DNA of 64,000 bases from Brevundimonas sp. MYb52 (lineage in GTDB: Bacteria > Pseudomonadota > Alphaproteobacteria > Caulobacterales > Caulobacteraceae). Below the pieces are notes generated by a model, which was given only the letters and a program-made list of their open reading frames with translations, was not told where the DNA came from and searched no databases. Positions 1-9,384 of this stretch are shown here, one piece after another. Made by a program: the position numbers and the translations under genes. The stretch's first letter is position 1; each line of letters opens with the position of its first letter. The stretch covers positions 209,867 through 273,866 of the forward strand of contig NZ_PCPB01000003.1 in assembly GCF_002979535.1 (NCBI RefSeq), given 5' to 3'.

Positions 1-935
1 GCGCGCGCGGCCTGTTCGGCCATGTCGAGGCGGTCGCGCTCCAGCGTGGCGCGGTGCAGCAGGGCGCCGGCCACGGCGTCTTCCTCGCGCGCGGGCTTCA
101 TGGCGTCCTGCGCCTTCAGGGCGTCGGCCTCGGCCCTGGTCGCGGCGGCGCCGGCCTCGGCCACGGCGCGGTCGGCGTCGCGCAGTTCCTGGGCCGCGAC
201 TTCAGCCGCCGCCTTGGCGTCGTTCCAGCGGACGTAGAGCAGGGCGGCCTGCAGGGCGCGGATCTCGGCCGAGATCTTCTTGTACTTCTCGGCCTGACGC
301 GCCTCGCGCTTCAGCCGGTTCAACGCCGTCTCCAGCTCACGCCCGATATCGTCCAGCCGGTCGAGGTTGGTCTCGGCGGCTTTCAGCCGCAGTTCGGCTT
401 CGTGACGGCGGGTGTGCAGACCCGCCACGCCGCCCGCTTCTTCCAGAATGCGGCGACGGTTCTGCGGCTTGGCGGCGATCAGTTCCGAGATCTGGCCCTG
501 ACGCACCAGGGCGGGCGAGTTGGCCCCGGTTGAGGCGTCGGCGAACAGCAGTTGGACGTCGCGGGCGCGGACCTCCTTGCCGTTGATGCGATAGGTCGAG
601 CCCTGACCTCGGTCGATGCGGCGCGACACCTCCAGAACGGGACTGTCGGTAAAGGGCTGGGGCGCGCGCTTCTGGGCGTTGTCGATGGTCAGGACGACTT
701 CGGCGTGGCTGCGCGGCGGACGGCCCTGGGCGCCGGCGAAGATGACGTCGTCCATGCCCTGGCCGCGCATGGCCTTGGCCGAGTTGGCGCCCATGACCCA
801 GCGCAGGCTTTCCAGCACATTGGACTTGCCGCAGCCGTTCGGCCCGACCACCCCGGTCAGGCCGGACTCGATTTGAACTTCCGCCGCGTCGACGAAGGAT
901 TTGAAGCCGACGAGCTTCAGTCTCTGGAACTGCAT
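1..935 (-). CDS. smc: Chromosome segregation ATPase SMC, N-terminal part (cut by window edge)
   Basis: This is the first 311 codons of a leftward gene that runs off the left end. The N-terminus has the ABC-type head start with the P-loop GPNGCGKS at residues 31-38, followed by SMC-typical sequence (residues RWVMGA) and then a charged, alanine-rich stretch with coiled-coil character from about residue 165. SMC dimers form the core of condensin, which compacts chromosomes and aligns the arms during segregation. The start is the ATG at 935. The upstream DsbA-like gene ends 10 bp away in the same direction, so the two are probably co-transcribed. The hinge and C-terminal head lie outside the window. 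Identification is secure; completeness cannot be judged. Confidence 0.95.
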   Translation of the reverse strand, partial: MQFQRLKLVGFKSFVDAAEVQIESGLTGVVGPNGCGKSNVLESLRWVMGANSAKAMRGQGMDDVIFAGAQGRPPRSHAEVVLTIDNAQKRAPQPFTDSPVLEVSRRIDRGQGSTYRINGKEVRARDVQLLFADASTGANSPALVRQGQISELIAAKPQNRRRILEEAGGVAGLHTRRHEAELRLKAAETNLDRLDDIGRELETALNRLKREARQAEKYKKISAEIRALQAALLYVRWNDAKAAAEVAAQELRDADRAVAEAGAAATRAEADALKAQDAMKPAREEDAVAGALLHRATLERDRLDMAEQAAR

Positions 936-945
936 CGGCGGGGGC

Positions 946-1593
946 TTAGCGCCCCTTGATCAGCGGGTCTATGGCCGCCGACAGGGTTTCGATCGAATGG
1001 TCGGCGGCGCGATGGCCGTTGACGAAGAAGGTGGGGGTGCCGTTGACGCCCGCCGCGACGGCGGCCTCGATGTCGGCCTGAAGAGTCTGACCGGTGGCGG
1101 GGTTGCTCAGGCAGGCGTCGATCTGAGCCTCGGTGCGGCCGCTGACGCCTATGGCGCTCATGTACCAGTTGCGCGCGTCGCCGCTGGCGAAGGCGGCGGC
1201 CTGCCCGGCCATGAGCGAATGGGCCACGTCGAAGAACTTGCCCGGCGCCGCGCAGCGTCCAATGGCGGCGGCCGTGGCGGCGGCCTGGACCGGTTGGGTC
1301 GGCAGGTCGCGGAAGACCAGCCTGACCTTGCCTGTGTCGATGTAGCGAGCCTTGAACGCCGGCAGGACGTCATTGGTCCAGGCGGCGCAATGGCTGCAGG
1401 TGAACGAGGCGTACTCGATCACCGTCACCGGCGCGTCGGCGCGACCCAGGACGCGGTCGGCGGCCGTCACGGCCGGCACGGCGGCGACGGCCGCAGCCGT
1501 CGTCGCTGCCGAAGGGGTGTCGGTCGCGAAGGCGGCGGGCGCGATGGCCAGAGCGGCCAGAGCCATGGCGGCAGTTGCAAAGGATCTGATCAT
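946..1593 (-). CDS. DsbA-like periplasmic thiol oxidoreductase (CSHC)
   Basis: A protein of 215 residues with a cleavable signal peptide ([18 protein letters not shown], ending near AFA) and a thioredoxin-fold DsbA/DsbG-like domain. The active-site motif is CSHC, and a cis-proline loop reads GTPTFFVNG near the C-terminus. It should oxidise or isomerise disulfides of exported proteins. The ATG at 1593 is preferred over the one six codons upstream because it opens the signal peptide directly. It lies between a second, related DsbA-like gene (21 bp upstream) and smc (10 bp downstream), all leftward. The substrate is unknown. Confidence 0.87.
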   Translation of the reverse strand: MIRSFATAAMALAALAIAPAAFATDTPSAATTAAAVAAVPAVTAADRVLGRADAPVTVIEYASFTCSHCAAWTNDVLPAFKARYIDTGKVRLVFRDLPTQPVQAAATAAAIGRCAAPGKFFDVAHSLMAGQAAAFASGDARNWYMSAIGVSGRTEAQIDACLSNPATGQTLQADIEAAVAAGVNGTPTFFVNGHRAADHSIETLSAAIDPLIKGR

Positions 1594-1614
1594 GTCTGGC
1601 CGCGCCCGCATCGA

Positions 1615-2244
1615 CTACTTCGCCAGTTCCGCGTCAATGGCTTCCGACAGGCCCGACAGGCTGCTGTCCAGAACCTTGGTGCCGTTGACGATGAAGGTCG
1701 GCGTGCCGGTCACGCCGGCGTCGATGCCGGCCTTGATGCGGTTGCTCATCTCTTCGATGGCGGCCTTGTCGCGGATGCAGGCCTCCGTCTGCTCCTGGCT
1801 CAGACCGGCGGCGGCGGCGGCGCGGAACAGGGTGGTCCGCGGCGGAACGCCCACCATCCATTCTTTTTGGCTGGCCATGATGTCGTGGACGACGTCGAAG
1901 TATTTGTCCTCGCCGGCGCAACGCGCGATCAGGAAACCGGCGACGGCGATGTCCTGCGGCGGGGTAGGGAATTCGCGGAAGACGTAGCGGACCTTCTTGG
2001 TGTCCACGTATTTCGTCTTGAACTCGGGCCAGACTTCCTCATTCCAGACGGCGCAGTGTCCGCAGGTGACCGAGGCGTATTCGACCACGGTGACCTTGGC
2101 GTCAGCGCCGGCGCCGACGGCCATATCGCCCTTGGCGTCGCCGCCCGACTTGGCGGTGCAACCGGCGACAGCAGCCATGGCGGCCAGGGCGGCTGCGGTC
2201 AGGGCCGCGCGGCGGCTCATCGATGCGTAACGGAACGTAGCCAT
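1615..2244 (-). CDS. DsbA-like thiol oxidoreductase, predicted lipoprotein (CGHC)
   Basis: A 209-residue DsbA-family protein. The N-terminus has an arginine pair, a hydrophobic stretch and a lipobox ending VAGC (Cys29), so it is probably lipid-anchored on the periplasmic side. The active site is CGHC and the cis-proline loop is GTPTFIVNG. The start at 2244 is chosen because AAGGA sits 6 nt upstream; a later in-frame ATG eight codons on would also leave an intact signal. It resembles the next gene closely in layout (same fold, CxHC site, cis-Pro loop), suggesting an old tandem duplication with one soluble and one anchored copy. Two GANTC sites lie 24-46 bp upstream of its start. Confidence 0.87.
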   Translation of the reverse strand: MATFRYASMSRRAALTAAALAAMAAVAGCTAKSGGDAKGDMAVGAGADAKVTVVEYASVTCGHCAVWNEEVWPEFKTKYVDTKKVRYVFREFPTPPQDIAVAGFLIARCAGEDKYFDVVHDIMASQKEWMVGVPPRTTLFRAAAAAGLSQEQTEACIRDKAAIEEMSNRIKAGIDAGVTGTPTFIVNGTKVLDSSLSGLSEAIDAELAK

Positions 2245-2267
2245 GGGGCGTCCTTGAACGAGAGTGT

Positions 2268-2290
2268 GACTCTGAAGGATGGCGCGATTC
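2268..2290. promoter_or_regulatory. Two GANTC sites in the leader of the dsbA-dsbA-smc operon
   Basis: GACTC at 2268-2272 and GATTC at 2286-2290 lie just upstream of the start at 2244. GANTC is the CcrM target, and CcrM is encoded at 8054-9133. Methylation-sensitive promoters of this type are known in Caulobacterales; whether this one responds is inference. Confidence 0.4.
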
Positions 2291-2397
2291 CCTAAGGCGC
2301 GCGCGATCCGCTTATTTGTCGAGAACAGGTGCGGCGAAGGTTGGGCCAATCTGCGCTCGACTAAGTGCCCTCGGAATAGGTCGGATTGACCCAAGCG

Positions 2398-2970
2398 TCA
2401 TCCCGAAATTTGTTCCTCAAGTCTGTGGTCGGGGGTGACTGAGAAGAACCGCCACTGGTCACGTCGCGCTGACCGCACCTCGGCCCGCTTCGGGCCGAAG
2501 TTGCTGATCCACTCAACGCCGTACTGCAGCCGCTCGGAAAGCTCCTCTGGCGAGGATGTCAGTGAGCCACACCACTTCTCGTTGCCGTCAAAAAACACCA
2601 CAGTCAGAAGGTGTGAAACACGCCAGTCCTCGGTCAGCCGCTTTGCTTCTGCGACAGCCAGAGCAAGCTCATTGTCGGCTGGCATTTCATATGTCGGAAG
2701 ATGTGTTTCCCACATTCCGACGAAGACTGTCAGTTCATCTTCGCAGGTGTCGATCTGAACAGGTTCGACCGCGCCGTTCTCATCACCCGTGATCGTGAGC
2801 ACCAAGTAGCCAGGCTGCCACCACTCCCATCTGGAGGTGAAGTTGCCGGCCCAATCCTTCAGTGCGGCATAGATATCGGCGGACCATTCACTGACCGCCA
2901 TGGCTTGGCGATCATAGGGAACACCTTTCGGTGTTGATGCCTCAACGCTGGTCAAGCTGCTGTCGGTCAT
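2398..2970 (-). CDS. Hypothetical protein, 190 aa, no recognised family
   Basis: A soluble-looking 190-residue protein without signal peptide, transmembrane segment or a motif I recognise. It is rich in acidic residues and tryptophan (a WEWW cluster near residue 50) and looks like an alternating alpha/beta domain. Its G+C is visibly lower and its codon use less biased than the flanking genes, which suggests later acquisition. It sits between the DUF721 gene (34 bp upstream, same strand) and the dsbA pair. The ATG at 2970 has no strong ribosome binding site; the ATG at codon 24 is a possible alternative start. The reading frame is intact and free of GC-driven shadow features, so I take it as real. 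No function is proposed. Confidence 0.62.
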   Translation of the reverse strand: MTDSSLTSVEASTPKGVPYDRQAMAVSEWSADIYAALKDWAGNFTSRWEWWQPGYLVLTITGDENGAVEPVQIDTCEDELTVFVGMWETHLPTYEMPADNELALAVAEAKRLTEDWRVSHLLTVVFFDGNEKWCGSLTSSPEELSERLQYGVEWISNFGPKRAEVRSARRDQWRFFSVTPDHRLEEQISG

Positions 2971-3004
2971 TCGTCAACTGGAACACTCTTGCGGCGAAGG
3001 TTTG

Positions 3005-3568
3005 TCAACGGCGCTCGTTTTCGGGGGGCTGTGACAGCACGGCGCGGCCCAGCTTTCTCAGCGCGGCTTTCAGGCTGTCGGGGGCGTCCTCCACCGAGGT
3101 GGCGAGTTCAGCCTCGACGGACGCGGGCAGGGGCGGCAGGACGATCTTGCCGCGCGCGCGCGGCTTGGTGCCCGCCACAGGCAGGGGCTTCACGGGGCCC
3201 TGGGCGATGCGCAGCCGCTCGACCGATCCAGCCCCCAGGAACAGGTTCACACGCTGAATGATGTCCTCGGACTGATGCTGCACCAGCAGGGCGGCTGGGC
3301 CGGCCACACGCAGCTCCAGCGTGCCGCCGGCGGTCCCGCGGCCCTTGGTCAGCTTCTGCGGGCGGGTGACGCGGGCCAGCCGCTCGCCGACGATCTCGAC
3401 CCAGCGCGGCTCCAGCGCGCCGGCGCCGCGTCCGAACTGGGCGTCCAGCTTCTTGATCAGCGGGGCCAGCGAGCGACCGGCAGGGGGCGGCGGGCGCAAC
3501 TGCGGGCGCGTCCGGCGTCGGGCCAGGATTTCGCGGGCTTCGCTTTCGGTGGGCAGAGGACGACGCAT
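3005..3568 (-). CDS. DUF721 / DciA family protein
   Basis: A 187-residue basic protein carrying the DUF721 fold, with the conserved pattern around residues 45-125 (PRWVEIVGERLARVTRP, then LELRVAGPAALLVQHQ and a predicted helix ending FLGAG). DUF721 proteins include DciA, the replicative helicase (DnaB) loader of bacteria that lack DnaC. The N-terminus is arginine-rich, and the C-terminus after residue 140 is a low-complexity tail. The start at 3568 is shared with a divergent promoter region of only 21 bp before mutY. Position next to smc, mutY and ccrM fits a DNA-maintenance role. The DciA assignment is from the family, not tested. Confidence 0.8.
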   Translation of the reverse strand: MRRPLPTESEAREILARRRTRPQLRPPPPAGRSLAPLIKKLDAQFGRGAGALEPRWVEIVGERLARVTRPQKLTKGRGTAGGTLELRVAGPAALLVQHQSEDIIQRVNLFLGAGSVERLRIAQGPVKPLPVAGTKPRARGKIVLPPLPASVEAELATSVEDAPDSLKAALRKLGRAVLSQPPENERR

Positions 3569-3589
3569 TCGTCCTATATACCGCGACCC

Positions 3590-4609
3590 ATGCCCGACGT
3601 CTCTTCCCTCCGCGCCGCCCTGCTTGATTGGTACGACGCCCATGCGCGGACCCTGCCGTGGCGCGCGCCGCCGGGGTCGGACAGGCGCACCGATCCCTAT
3701 CGGGTCTGGCTGTCCGAGGTCATGCTGCAGCAGACGACGGTGCCGCACGCCGCCCCCTATTTCGAGCGCTTCACGACGCGCTGGCCGACGGTCAGCGATC
3801 TGGCTGCGGTTGAAGATTCCGACCTGATGGCCGCCTGGGCAGGGCTGGGCTACTACGCCCGCGCCCGCAACCTGCTGGCCTGCGCCCGCGCCGTGGCCAG
3901 CGAACATGGCGGCGTCTTTCCAGACCATGAGGCGGGGCTGCTGGCTCTGCCGGGGGTGGGCGCCTATACCGCCGCCGCTGTGGCCGCCATCGCCTTTGAC
4001 CGGCCCGCCAACGTCGTGGACGGCAATGTCGAACGGGTCATGAGCCGGCTGTTCGCGCTGGAGGCGCCTCTGCCCGCCGCTCGGCCCGAGCTGAAGCGGC
4101 TGGCTGCCCTGTTTGTCAGCGACGATCGCCCCGGCGACTGGCCCCAGGCCCTGATGGATCTGGGCTCCGGCGTCTGTCGGCCCAAGTCGCCCTCGTGCGA
4201 GGTCTGCCCGCTGGCCTTCGGTTGCGAGGGGCTAAAGACCGGCGATCCGGCCCGCTATCCGCTGAAGACCAAGAAGGCCGAGCGCCCGCATCGCCACGGC
4301 CATGCCTTCGTCCTGCGTGACAGGGAGGGGCGGATCGGCCTGGTGCGCCGTCCTGACAAGGGCTTGCTGGGCGGCATGCTTGGTTTGCCGACCTCGGACT
4401 GGAACGCGGCGCCCGCCTTTGATCCACCCCCTATGGCGGATTGGACCGAGGCAGGGGCGGTCGAGCACGTCTTCACCCACTTCAGCCTGACCCTGACGGT
4501 CCATGTCGGCGCGGGCGAGGGCGACTTCCTGTGGACCGAGGCGGATCAGGCTCTGGCCGCTTTGCCGACCGTGTTCCGCAAGGCGCTCGAGCGCGGATTG
4601 GCGGCCTAG
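3590..4609 (+). CDS. mutY: Adenine DNA glycosylase MutY
   Basis: A 339-residue base excision repair enzyme that removes adenine mispaired with 8-oxoguanine. Visible features in order: catalytic Glu43 in LSEVMLQQTTV, the helix-hairpin-helix LPGVGAYTA at 120-128, catalytic Asp144 in VVDGNVERV, and four cluster cysteines at 196, 203, 206 and 212 with the classical C-X6-C-X2-C-X5-C spacing for a 4Fe-4S cluster. Residues from about 230 form the NUDIX-like domain that recognises 8-oxoguanine. The ATG at 3590 is 21 bp from the divergent DUF721 gene. Its last 4 bp overlap the convergent glycosidase gene, tail to tail. Length is normal for the family. Confidence 0.96.
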   Translation: MPDVSSLRAALLDWYDAHARTLPWRAPPGSDRRTDPYRVWLSEVMLQQTTVPHAAPYFERFTTRWPTVSDLAAVEDSDLMAAWAGLGYYARARNLLACARAVASEHGGVFPDHEAGLLALPGVGAYTAAAVAAIAFDRPANVVDGNVERVMSRLFALEAPLPAARPELKRLAALFVSDDRPGDWPQALMDLGSGVCRPKSPSCEVCPLAFGCEGLKTGDPARYPLKTKKAERPHRHGHAFVLRDREGRIGLVRRPDKGLLGGMLGLPTSDWNAAPAFDPPPMADWTEAGAVEHVFTHFSLTLTVHVGAGEGDFLWTEADQALAALPTVFRKALERGLAA

Positions 4610-6753
4610 CCTGTCACTCTCAGACTGACCGTGCCCCGTCGTTCGCGGGGCATGACGACGACGTGGTTGTTCAGCCGCTGGAAGGTCAGGTCGATGGCGC
4701 TGTCGCCGACTTCGAGGTCCAGGATCGACATCTGGTGCAGCCCTGTGGGCATGGCGGGATTGGACACCTCGACCAGCCCTTCGGCCGCATTGATCGACAC
4801 GCCCAGCACAGCTTGCAGCATCAGGAAGACCGATCCCGCCGCCCAGGCCTGGGGCAGGCAGGCGACCGGATAGGCGATGGGCGGCTCGCCCGTCTCGCGC
4901 ACGAAGCCGCAGAACAGCTCGGGCAGGCGCAACTGGAAATGGGCCGCCGCGCCGAAGACCTCGCCCAGCAGCATGGAGACGGCCTGGCGTTCGCCGTAAC
5001 GAGCCATGCCCGCCGCCGCCATGGCTGTGTCGTGCGGCCAGACCGAGCCGTTGTGATAACTCATCGGATTGAAGCGGGCCTGACCCTTGGCCAGGGTCCG
5101 TAAGCCCCAGCCTGAACGGAACTCCGCCGTCAGCATCCGCCGCGTCACCAGTCGGGCACGCTCAGGCGACGGCAGGCCGCTGAACAACAGGTGCCCGGCG
5201 TTGGAGCCGATCGCCCGCATCTGACGCCCGTCGCCGTCGAGAGCCACGGCGTAGAAGTTTTGATCCTCCATCCAGAACCGCTCCTCGACCAGGGTCCGGA
5301 CGGCCTCGGCCCGCGCCCGCCACTGGGCCGCCTGATCGTCGCCCAGCAGGACGCCCATGTCGGCCAGGGCCGTCCACGCGGCGAAGGCGTAGCCCTGGAC
5401 CTCGAGCAGGGCCACCGGACCCTTGGGGAAGCAGCCGTCGCGGTCGAAGATGGAGTCCTCTGAGTCCTTCCAGCCCTGGTTGGACAGGCCGGTCTCGGCG
5501 GCGCGGGCGTAGTCGATCAGGCCGTCGCCGTTGCTGTCGCCATAGTCGCTCATCCAGCCCGCCGCAGCGATCAGGTGGGGCCACAGGGCGCGGATGGTCT
5601 CCATGTCGTTGGTGCGCCGAGCATAGGCCCCGGCCAGGGCGATGAACAGGCAGGTGGTGTCGACCCCGCCGTAATAGAGGCCGAAGGGCACCTCGCCCAA
5701 GGCGCTCATCTCGCCGCCGCGCGTCTCGTGCATGATCTTGCCGGGGGCGGAGTCCATGAAGGCGTTGACCTCGGTCGCCTGTCGCGCGGCCAGATAGGTC
5801 AGCACCCCCTTGGCCAGACTGGGGTCGATCCACAGCATCTGCCAGGCGGTGATGATGCCGTCGCGCCCGAACGGGGTCGAGAACCACGGCACGCCGGCAT
5901 AGGGATAGGGGCCGGTCGGCAGGTCGGTGGTCAGCAGGGCCACATCCGTGCGCGACTGCCTCAGCCAGTCATTGACGCGCGGATTGCGGGCCGCCTGGAC
6001 GCTGGCTCCGCGCCGCATCCGTCGGCGCATGGCCAGGCGGGCCTGAATGGAATTCCAGCGCCAACGCTCCTGATCGGGGGCGTCGCAGACGTCCAGTCCG
6101 CATTCGACATAGAGATCCAGCTTCTTGCCCTTGGGCAGGCTGAACATGAACTCGGCCCGATTGGGGCTCAGCCGCGCCGGCGGTTCGGAAAAGGCCAGGC
6201 AACTGGTCCGCAGCACCTGATCCAGCCCTGTGTAGCTGAAGCTGACGCGGCGGCCGTCCATGACCGGCGCATGGATCTCGCCGCGCGCCGTCCGCATCGT
6301 GCCGCGCACCTGAAAGATGTCGGCGAAGTCGGCGCCGAACTCGAAGGCCAGCGGCAACAGGATGTCCTCGATGCCGTGGTTGACTATCCGCACCCGCTCG
6401 AACAGTCGCTTGTCCCAGAGGAAGCGCCGCCGCTCCAGATGCAGCACCCCCGCCGGGGCCGAGCGTCCGCCCATCGGCGGCAGGGGGCGGTTGGTCGAAT
6501 GGCAGGTGAAGAAGACATTGTCCTCGGTGACGCCCGAACTCAGCCGCGACGGTCGCGCCCGCCCAACCGTCAGGACGAAGTGCGACAGCATCCGCGTGTC
6601 CCGGTCGAACAGGCCGTCCGCGCCGCTTTTGACGTCGCCCCAGTGGTCCGCCACCAGAAAGGTGTCGGCGTCCTTCAGCGCCATCAGGGTCTCGAGGCCG
6701 TCCTGATCGCTGTTGTCGGCGGCGGTGGTCTGGACCGAATAGGCGTCGTCCAT
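4606..6753 (-). CDS. Amylo-alpha-1,6-glucosidase / glycogen-debranching-type glycosidase
   Basis: A 715-residue protein without a signal peptide. The N-terminal third (about 25-240) matches the all-beta domain typical of bacterial debranching-like glycosidases (FLVADHWGDVKSG and DGLFDRDTRMLS near the start). The rest (about 265-700) is a six-hairpin alpha/alpha barrel with landmarks PWFSTPFGRDGIITAWQ, a Gly/Asp-rich loop DSNGDGLIDYA, and YHNGSVWPHD. Such enzymes hydrolyse alpha-1,6 branches or related glucosides in the cytosol. It follows the glycosyltransferase gene by 68 bp in the same direction, so the pair may build and trim one glucan or glycoside. The true substrate is uncertain, since many members of this family are not classical debranching enzymes. 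Confidence 0.85.
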   Translation of the reverse strand: MDDAYSVQTTAADNSDQDGLETLMALKDADTFLVADHWGDVKSGADGLFDRDTRMLSHFVLTVGRARPSRLSSGVTEDNVFFTCHSTNRPLPPMGGRSAPAGVLHLERRRFLWDKRLFERVRIVNHGIEDILLPLAFEFGADFADIFQVRGTMRTARGEIHAPVMDGRRVSFSYTGLDQVLRTSCLAFSEPPARLSPNRAEFMFSLPKGKKLDLYVECGLDVCDAPDQERWRWNSIQARLAMRRRMRRGASVQAARNPRVNDWLRQSRTDVALLTTDLPTGPYPYAGVPWFSTPFGRDGIITAWQMLWIDPSLAKGVLTYLAARQATEVNAFMDSAPGKIMHETRGGEMSALGEVPFGLYYGGVDTTCLFIALAGAYARRTNDMETIRALWPHLIAAAGWMSDYGDSNGDGLIDYARAAETGLSNQGWKDSEDSIFDRDGCFPKGPVALLEVQGYAFAAWTALADMGVLLGDDQAAQWRARAEAVRTLVEERFWMEDQNFYAVALDGDGRQMRAIGSNAGHLLFSGLPSPERARLVTRRMLTAEFRSGWGLRTLAKGQARFNPMSYHNGSVWPHDTAMAAAGMARYGERQAVSMLLGEVFGAAAHFQLRLPELFCGFVRETGEPPIAYPVACLPQAWAAGSVFLMLQAVLGVSINAAEGLVEVSNPAMPTGLHQMSILDLEVGDSAIDLTFQRLNNHVVVMPRERRGTVSLRVTG

Positions 6754-6821
6754 GGTCTGCCTCGCTTCTGACGAAGATCGCTCAGCCGCCCCTCAGGGAA
6801 ATGGGTGAACCGCCGAAGGGT

Positions 6822-7940
6822 TCAGCCGATGGCCGCGAAGCTGCGGTCCTCGCCGGCGATGCGGACCCGGGGGCGCGCCCCGTCCAGCACATGGGCCGCA
6901 TAGGGCCGTCGAGCCAAAAGGTCGCCGTAGACGTCGAGGTAGCGGCGGGCCATGGCGGTGGCCGAAAAGCGCAGGTCGAACCGGGCCCGGATCGCCTCGC
7001 GGTCCAGTTTGTGCGCCCGCCCAGCGGCGGCAACGGCCTGATCCATCGTGTCCACTAGGAAGCCGGTGGCCCCGTCTTCGATGATCTCGGGCGTCGAGCC
7101 GCAGCGGAAGGCGACGACCGGCGTGCCGCAGGCCATGGCCTCGATCATCACCAGACCGAAGGGCTCGGGCCAGTCGATGGGGAACAACAGGGCCTCGGCC
7201 CCGCCCAGGAAGGCCGACTTCTGATCATCACCGATCTCGCCGACGAACTCGATCAGCGGATTGCCGTCGATCATCGGCTTGATGACGGTCGCCCAATAGG
7301 CCTTGTCCGCCGCGTCCACCTTGGCCGCCATCTTCAGCGGCTTGCCGAGGCGCGCAGCGATCTCGATGGCCCGGTCGGGGCGTTTCTCGGGCGAGATGCG
7401 GCCGAGGAAGGCAAGGTAGCCCTCCGACTTCGGCGAGAAGCGATAGAGGTCTCCCGGCATTCCGTGATGCACCGTCGCCTTCCAGTTGGCCTGGGGCAGG
7501 GGGCGGCGCTGATCGTCGGAGATGGAGACGAGGCCGAACTCGGGCCAGTGCTGATAGACCTGGGGCAGGTCCTTCAGGTCCAGACGCCCATGCAGGGTGG
7601 TGATCGTCTGGTCCGCCAGATCGCGGAAGAAGGGGAAGTGCACCATGTCGGTGTGGAAATGGATGATGTCGAAGTCGTCGGCGCGGTCCAGCACCTGGGA
7701 CAGCATGGTCATGTGCGCGGCCAGATCGGACTTCAGCGGTTCCGGGTCCAGGCGGATGGCCTGATCCCGAACCGGGATCAGCCGCGCCCGCGTCTCGGCC
7801 TCGGCGCTGGCGAACAGGGTGACGTCGTGACCCAGATCGACCAGGGCGTCGGTCAGGTGGGCCACGACCCGCTCCGTGCCGCCGTAAAGCCGTGGCGGCA
7901 CCGCCTCATAGAGGGGCGTGACCTGGGCGATCTTCATCAT
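6822..7940 (-). CDS. GT4-family glycosyltransferase
   Basis: A 372-residue GT-B fold glycosyltransferase. The N-terminus shows the acceptor-side glycine loop (PPRLYGGTERVV), the middle has FLGRISPEKRPDRAIEIA, and the donor-binding region contains the E-X7-E element in WPEPFGLVMIEAMACGTPV, which is characteristic of retaining GT4 enzymes. No membrane segment is seen. The ATG at 7940 is chosen because residues MMKIAQVTPLYE begin the first beta strand; the reading frame stays open for 30 codons further upstream but that part has no family character. The glycosidase gene lies downstream on the same strand. Two GANTC sites flank its start region (7943-7947 and 7970-7974). The sugar and acceptor are unknown. 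Confidence 0.88.
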   Translation of the reverse strand: MMKIAQVTPLYEAVPPRLYGGTERVVAHLTDALVDLGHDVTLFASAEAETRARLIPVRDQAIRLDPEPLKSDLAAHMTMLSQVLDRADDFDIIHFHTDMVHFPFFRDLADQTITTLHGRLDLKDLPQVYQHWPEFGLVSISDDQRRPLPQANWKATVHHGMPGDLYRFSPKSEGYLAFLGRISPEKRPDRAIEIAARLGKPLKMAAKVDAADKAYWATVIKPMIDGNPLIEFVGEIGDDQKSAFLGGAEALLFPIDWPEPFGLVMIEAMACGTPVVAFRCGSTPEIIEDGATGFLVDTMDQAVAAAGRAHKLDREAIRARFDLRFSATAMARRYLDVYGDLLARRPYAAHVLDGARPRVRIAGEDRSFAAIG

Positions 7941-7942
7941 CC

Positions 7943-7974
7943 GACTCCCGCGCCCCCGCAGACGCTCTGGAGTC
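7943..7974. promoter_or_regulatory. Two GANTC sites upstream of the glycosyltransferase gene
   Basis: GACTC at 7943-7947 and GAGTC at 7970-7974 lie within 34 bp upstream of the start at 7940. They may make this promoter sensitive to CcrM methylation; no promoter element could be assigned with confidence. Confidence 0.3.
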
Positions 7975-8021
7975 GTCAACACGGGTCGGTGAGCCGGGTT
8001 CCAGCTTGGCGGGACATCTTT

Positions 8022-8042
8022 CCTCCCCATGGAATGGGGAGG
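8022..8042. repeat. Short palindrome, family B (CCTCCCCAT arms)
   Basis: A 21-bp palindrome with 9-nt arms CCTCCCCAT and ATGGGGAGG around GGA. The identical 21 bp recur at 32049-32069 at the end of a larger composite element. It lies between ccrM and the glycosyltransferase gene. Confidence 0.75.
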
Positions 8043-8053
8043 AGAAGTCTCGC

Positions 8054-9205
<1,152 letters not shown>

Positions 9206-9227
9206 GATCCCGACAAAAGGCGCGTTT

Positions 9228-9374
9228 CCCTCTCCCCTTGTGGGAGAAGGTGGCCGAGCGGAGCGAGGTCGGATGCGGGGTTGCGCGACGCTAAAAGCAG
9301 CCCGTAGCCAGACCTCGGCGAGACCACTCATCCGTCAGGCTCCGCCTGCCACCTTCTCCCGCAAGGGGAGAAGG
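9228..9374. repeat. Intergenic inverted repeat, family A copy 1
   Basis: A roughly 147-bp element whose ends are inverted copies of a motif built on TTCTCCC and GGGAGAAGG (left 9228-9250, right 9352-9374), with internal sequence that reads GGATG on one side and CATCC on the other. It fills most of the ccrM-murC spacer. Related copies are at 48140-48287 and, as half an element, at 52831-52879. The right end supplies an AAGGA nine bases before the murC start. Confidence 0.8.
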
Positions 9375-9384
9375 AAAGAAGGAT

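Noticed and set aside
901..2295. A 464-codon rightward frame across smc and the two dsbA genes
   Set aside because: Shadow of three minus-strand genes that each show signal peptides or active-site motifs.
5575..6771. A 398-codon frame opposite the glycosidase
   Set aside because: Antisense shadow; the minus-strand gene has clear domains over the same bases.
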